DNA from: [Clostridium] scindens
GTDB taxonomy: Bacteria; Bacillota; Clostridia; Lachnospirales; Lachnospiraceae
Direction of reading: 5' to 3'
Length of the DNA stretch: 64,000 nucleotides
Assembly (NCBI RefSeq): GCF_019597925.1
Contig: NZ_CP080442.1
Span: 1,654,001-1,718,000 of the forward strand
Shown here: piece after piece, positions 61,549 to 64,000 of the stretch
Position numbering within the stretch: position 1 is the stretch's first letter
Layout: the number at the start of each line of letters is the position of its first letter
Program-made: the position numbers and the translations under genes
The notes under the pieces: generated by a model
What the model was told of the DNA's origin: nothing
The model's input: the letters and a program-made list of their open reading frames with translations, nothing else
The model's database searches: none

Positions 61549-63634
61549 ATTTGAGATAATCAAGAAATGCGCCTAATTCAATTGGACGGCTGTAATAATA
61601 CCCCTGATAAATCGTACAGCCTAGCGAAAGGAGCATATCCCGCTGCTCTTTCGTCTCTACAAATTCTGCTACCGTACGGCAGTTCAGGCTATTGGACATG
61701 CGAAGGATGCTGGAGATAATATCCTTGGAACGCTCATTGCCGGGCAGCTGGGTGACCAGGCTGCCGTCCAGTTTTACCTCGCAGTAGGTATTTTCCTGGA
61801 GCTGGAGGATGGAATTATGGCCCATCCCGAAATCATCCAGGCTGAATTCGATTCCCAGGTTTTTCAGGCGCTCCATCCCCTTATCCAGGGCGTCGGACAT
61901 TTCCATTGCAGCCCGCTCGGTGATCTCAAGATTCAGATGGATATGCCGCAGCTCATATTGATTCAGGATATCCGTTACCCTGTCAAAGTATTCGCTATCC
62001 AGCATCTCCTTTGGAGAGACGTTGACGGACAGATGGATGTCGTCTTTTAAGTACGAATCCATCAACTGCGCATCCTTACAGGCCCTGTTCAGAAGATAGT
62101 AGCTGAGTTCATTGAGGAAGCCATCTTCATATGCCAGGGCGATCGCCAGGGGAGGAGCAATATAGCCGGCAAACGGATGCTTCCAGCGCATCAGCGCTTC
62201 AGCCCCATGCAGCGTATCCTGCGCGGTAATCTGAGGCTGGTAGAATAACTGTATCTGCCCGCGCCGCATGGCGTTATGCAGATCCATGGCAAGGGTCTTG
62301 GCGTAATGGCTGGTGGAAGATTCCCGGTTTAAAAAGCGCGGGATATGCCCATTCTTTTCTCCAGCTGCCATATCCCTTTCCATCTGCCAGATGGCCTCCT
62401 TAAACAGGCTGGTCTCTTTTAACTCCCCACGCCGGATAAAAGGCATGTAGATCAGCACGCCGACAAAGATGTTGAAAATCTGCAAAAGGCTGCCCGCAAC
62501 GGAGCCGGTAGCTTTATAACCGCTGACAATGATGGGGACGGTCCAGTCCACCGACTGGGTGACCACTGGCACAAGTCCTGTCCAAGTGGCAAACGTGCTG
62601 ATTAAAGTCAGTACGACCGGAGCCAGGATAAATGGAACGAGCATAGTAAAATTAAAAATAATAGGAAATCCAAATACAGCGATCTCGCTGATATTAAATA
62701 AAGCGGAAGGCAATGCCACATAGGCAATCTTGCGGTTGTGGCTTTTTTTGGAAGCAAGGCACAGCGCGATGACGAAACTCAATGCGCAGCCGCAGCCGCC
62801 CAGGAATACAAAAGTATCCAAAAATGTCTTTGAGAATATTTCCGTGGGAATCTTGCCAGAATTTACAAGCGCCTGATTAATATCTATGTTGTGCTCGAAT
62901 AGGCTGCGAGATACAGCTTCCAGCGTATTGGTTCCATGAATGCCAAGAAACCAGAGGGCATGGGTAAGGATCACATAGAGCAGGATGCCGAAAATATTAC
63001 CGCTGATTCCGTCGAAAAGTCTCAGGAACAGATAGGAGCCAAAGTTTACGATATTATTTCCGCCGCCCCAAAGGCGTAGAAGGTAGCCAATCACCGCGAA
63101 GAATACGATAACGGCGATCACAGGAAAAAGGCTCTGTATGGAAATGTTGAACAGGTACTCCGCGCCAGTCGTATGCAGCCTTTCAAAACGGCTTCCGATA
63201 CGCAGGGAATACTGAAACAGTATGCAGGAGAGCAGAGTGATGCACATAGCGGTAAACACCCATTCTGCGTCAAAGATATAGTCCGGCTGATCCATTATGC
63301 CGCCGCAGAAGGCCAGATAAGAACTTATAGCGACCAGAGGGTACAGCATGAACGTGTCCGTCTCGGCAAGGAGGCCATAGGACAGGCTGATGGTTATAAT
63401 AAGCACCAGGGCAAGAGAGCCAAGGCTGATGGAGTATACCGTAGTTAAAATATCGGTCAAAGCGCCATTCATCCATGCTTCCAGATAACGCTGGTATGTA
63501 TCGCTTGGAAAGTTAAGAAAGAGCAGGGCAAAGGAACCCATAATAAGAAATGGGATTGCAAGCGTCAGCCCGCGCCGTATAGACTGGGCATAAATAGATT
63601 TTTGAAAACGGCTGATGTAGTTATGGGGATTCAT
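61547..63634 (-). CDS. PTS EIIC-like membrane domain fused to an EAL domain
   Basis: 695 residues. Residues about 1-430 form a ten-helix EIIC of the lactose/cellobiose type, with the substrate-loop motifs WFLGIHGTN and NISEIAVFGFPIIFNF. A short linker leads to an EAL domain (about 450-695) with GAEALMRW, NVSP, EITE, DDFGMGHNS, KLDGSLV and QGYYYSRP, that is all main metal and c-di-GMP residues. It probably hydrolyses c-di-GMP in response to a sugar. No EIIA or EIIB is fused or adjacent. Confidence 0.88.
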   Translation of the reverse strand: MNPHNYISRFQKSIYAQSIRRGLTLAIPFLIMGSFALLFLNFPSDTYQRYLEAWMNGALTDILTTVYSISLGSLALVLIITISLSYGLLAETDTFMLYPLVAISSYLAFCGGIMDQPDYIFDAEWVFTAMCITLLSCILFQYSLRIGSRFERLHTTGAEYLFNISIQSLFPVIAVIVFFAVIGYLLRLWGGGNNIVNFGSYLFLRLFDGISGNIFGILLYVILTHALWFLGIHGTNTLEAVSRSLFEHNIDINQALVNSGKIPTEIFSKTFLDTFVFLGGCGCALSFVIALCLASKKSHNRKIAYVALPSALFNISEIAVFGFPIIFNFTMLVPFILAPVVLTLISTFATWTGLVPVVTQSVDWTVPIIVSGYKATGSVAGSLLQIFNIFVGVLIYMPFIRRGELKETSLFKEAIWQMERDMAAGEKNGHIPRFLNRESSTSHYAKTLAMDLHNAMRRGQIQLFYQPQITAQDTLHGAEALMRWKHPFAGYIAPPLAIALAYEDGFLNELSYYLLNRACKDAQLMDSYLKDDIHLSVNVSPKEMLDSEYFDRVTDILNQYELRHIHLNLEITERAAMEMSDALDKGMERLKNLGIEFSLDDFGMGHNSILQLQENTYCEVKLDGSLVTQLPGNERSKDIISSILRMSNSLNCRTVAEFVETKEQRDMLLSLGCTIYQGYYYSRPIELGAFLDYLK

Positions 63635-63715
63635 GACTGCTCCTTATAATAAGAAGAATTCTTTTATTTCATTATATCCTTTGTTTTTCAGTTGCACAAC
63701 ATGTTTCTTAGTTTA

Positions 63716-63744
63716 TTGAGTTTTAAGGCCAAATCCGATATAAT
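63716..63744 (+). promoter_or_regulatory. Promoter of the truncated sensor gene
   Basis: TTGAGT (63716-63721) and TATAAT (63739-63744), spacing 17, read divergently from the EIIC-EAL gene. Confidence 0.65.
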
Positions 63745-63784
63745 GGAACTAATAATTGCTGGCCAGGCGGAAAAGAGGCAAAAG

Positions 63785-64000
63785 ATGAAAAAAGAGAATC
63801 TTGCTACGGTTCTGGACTCATTGTCAGAACTGTATATTTATATTATCGAACAGGAAACTCATAGATTGCTGTATTTTAACCAGCGCGTGAAAGAGGCTAG
63901 CCCGGATGTAAAAGTCGGAGCATGCTGTAGCGAGTTATGGCATGAAAACTGCGAGGATTGTCCTTTGCTGAGTATGGGAGATCAGGATTATAGCCATGTC
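63785..64000 (+). CDS. PAS-like sensor protein, 3' end cut by window
   Basis: The first 72 residues are present: MKKENLATVLDSLSELYIYI, then a PAS-like core (ETHRLLYFNQRVKEASP) with a Cys-rich loop CCSELWHENCEDCPLL that resembles Cys-containing PAS domains of Lachnospiraceae diguanylate cyclases and phosphodiesterases. The output domain lies outside. Divergence from an EAL gene makes a GGDEF/EAL signalling protein likely, but this cannot be seen. Confidence 0.65.
   Translation, partial: MKKENLATVLDSLSELYIYIIEQETHRLLYFNQRVKEASPDVKVGACCSELWHENCEDCPLLSMGDQDYSHV

Noticed and set aside
1..64000. tRNA, rRNA, CRISPR array, phage genes or an intact integrase
   Set aside because: None could be found by reading; the element remnant has no integrase or relaxase domain in this window.

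Overview
The window looks like chromosomal DNA of a Gram-positive, strictly anaerobic Lachnospiraceae member (Clostridium cluster XIVa). This is an inference from gene content: an [FeFe]-hydrogenase-like protein, the anaerobic thiazole route (ThiH rather than ThiO), strong AGGAGG ribosome binding sites, NlpC/P60 proteins with Asn-rich linkers, and ECF vitamin transporters under riboswitches. Clostridium scindens or a close relative would fit, but I cannot prove the species. I see no rRNA, tRNA or CRISPR array.

Layout. 1-5.5 kb: the 3' part of a hybrid histidine kinase, endonuclease IV, TrmO, then an FMN riboswitch with ribU and a PPOX-fold flavoprotein. 5.5-8.4 kb: copper module csoR-copA, where copA carries a C-terminal CopZ-like domain with its own ribosome binding site. 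8.4-12 kb: MarR regulator, TauE-type permease, hydrogenase-like protein, Dus. 12-16 kb: TPP riboswitch and thiSFGH-tenI. 16-18.4 kb: XRE-cupin regulator, aminoacyl-tRNA deacylase-like gene, then two convergent, related structured elements around a shared terminator, and thiT with its own TPP riboswitch. 18.5-31.3 kb: CPBP protease, gltBD, three tandem NlpC/P60 genes, rpsB-tsf. 31.3-38.8 kb: decayed mobile element (sigma-factor, XRE and MobC-like fragments) carrying a two-component system, a flavinylated membrane protein and a FtsX-type ABC transporter. 38.9-46.1 kb: blaR1-blaI with matching operators facing a lipoprotein gene, a membrane GDPD and a serine-hydrolase-fold protein lacking its catalytic motif. 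46.1-61.5 kb: a catabolic island on one strand: old-yellow-enzyme-type reductase, aconitase X large and small subunits, MBL hydrolase, acyltransferase, sugar ABC transporter, DUF4091 protein, molybdopterin oxidoreductase with Fe-S partner, MobA-MoeA fusion and MobB. 61.5-64 kb: a PTS EIIC-EAL fusion and, divergently, the start of a PAS-like sensor.

How parts work together. Vitamin uptake and synthesis are tied to cofactor levels by three riboswitches. The 46-61 kb island looks like uptake of an unknown carbohydrate, dehydration by aconitase X, reduction of the resulting double bond by the flavoenzyme, and a molybdenum redox step served by local cofactor genes; substrate and order are inference. 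The strongest candidate for something undescribed is the pair of conserved structured elements at 17.07-17.73 kb, which show compensatory base-pair changes and sit directly after the stop codons of two convergent genes.
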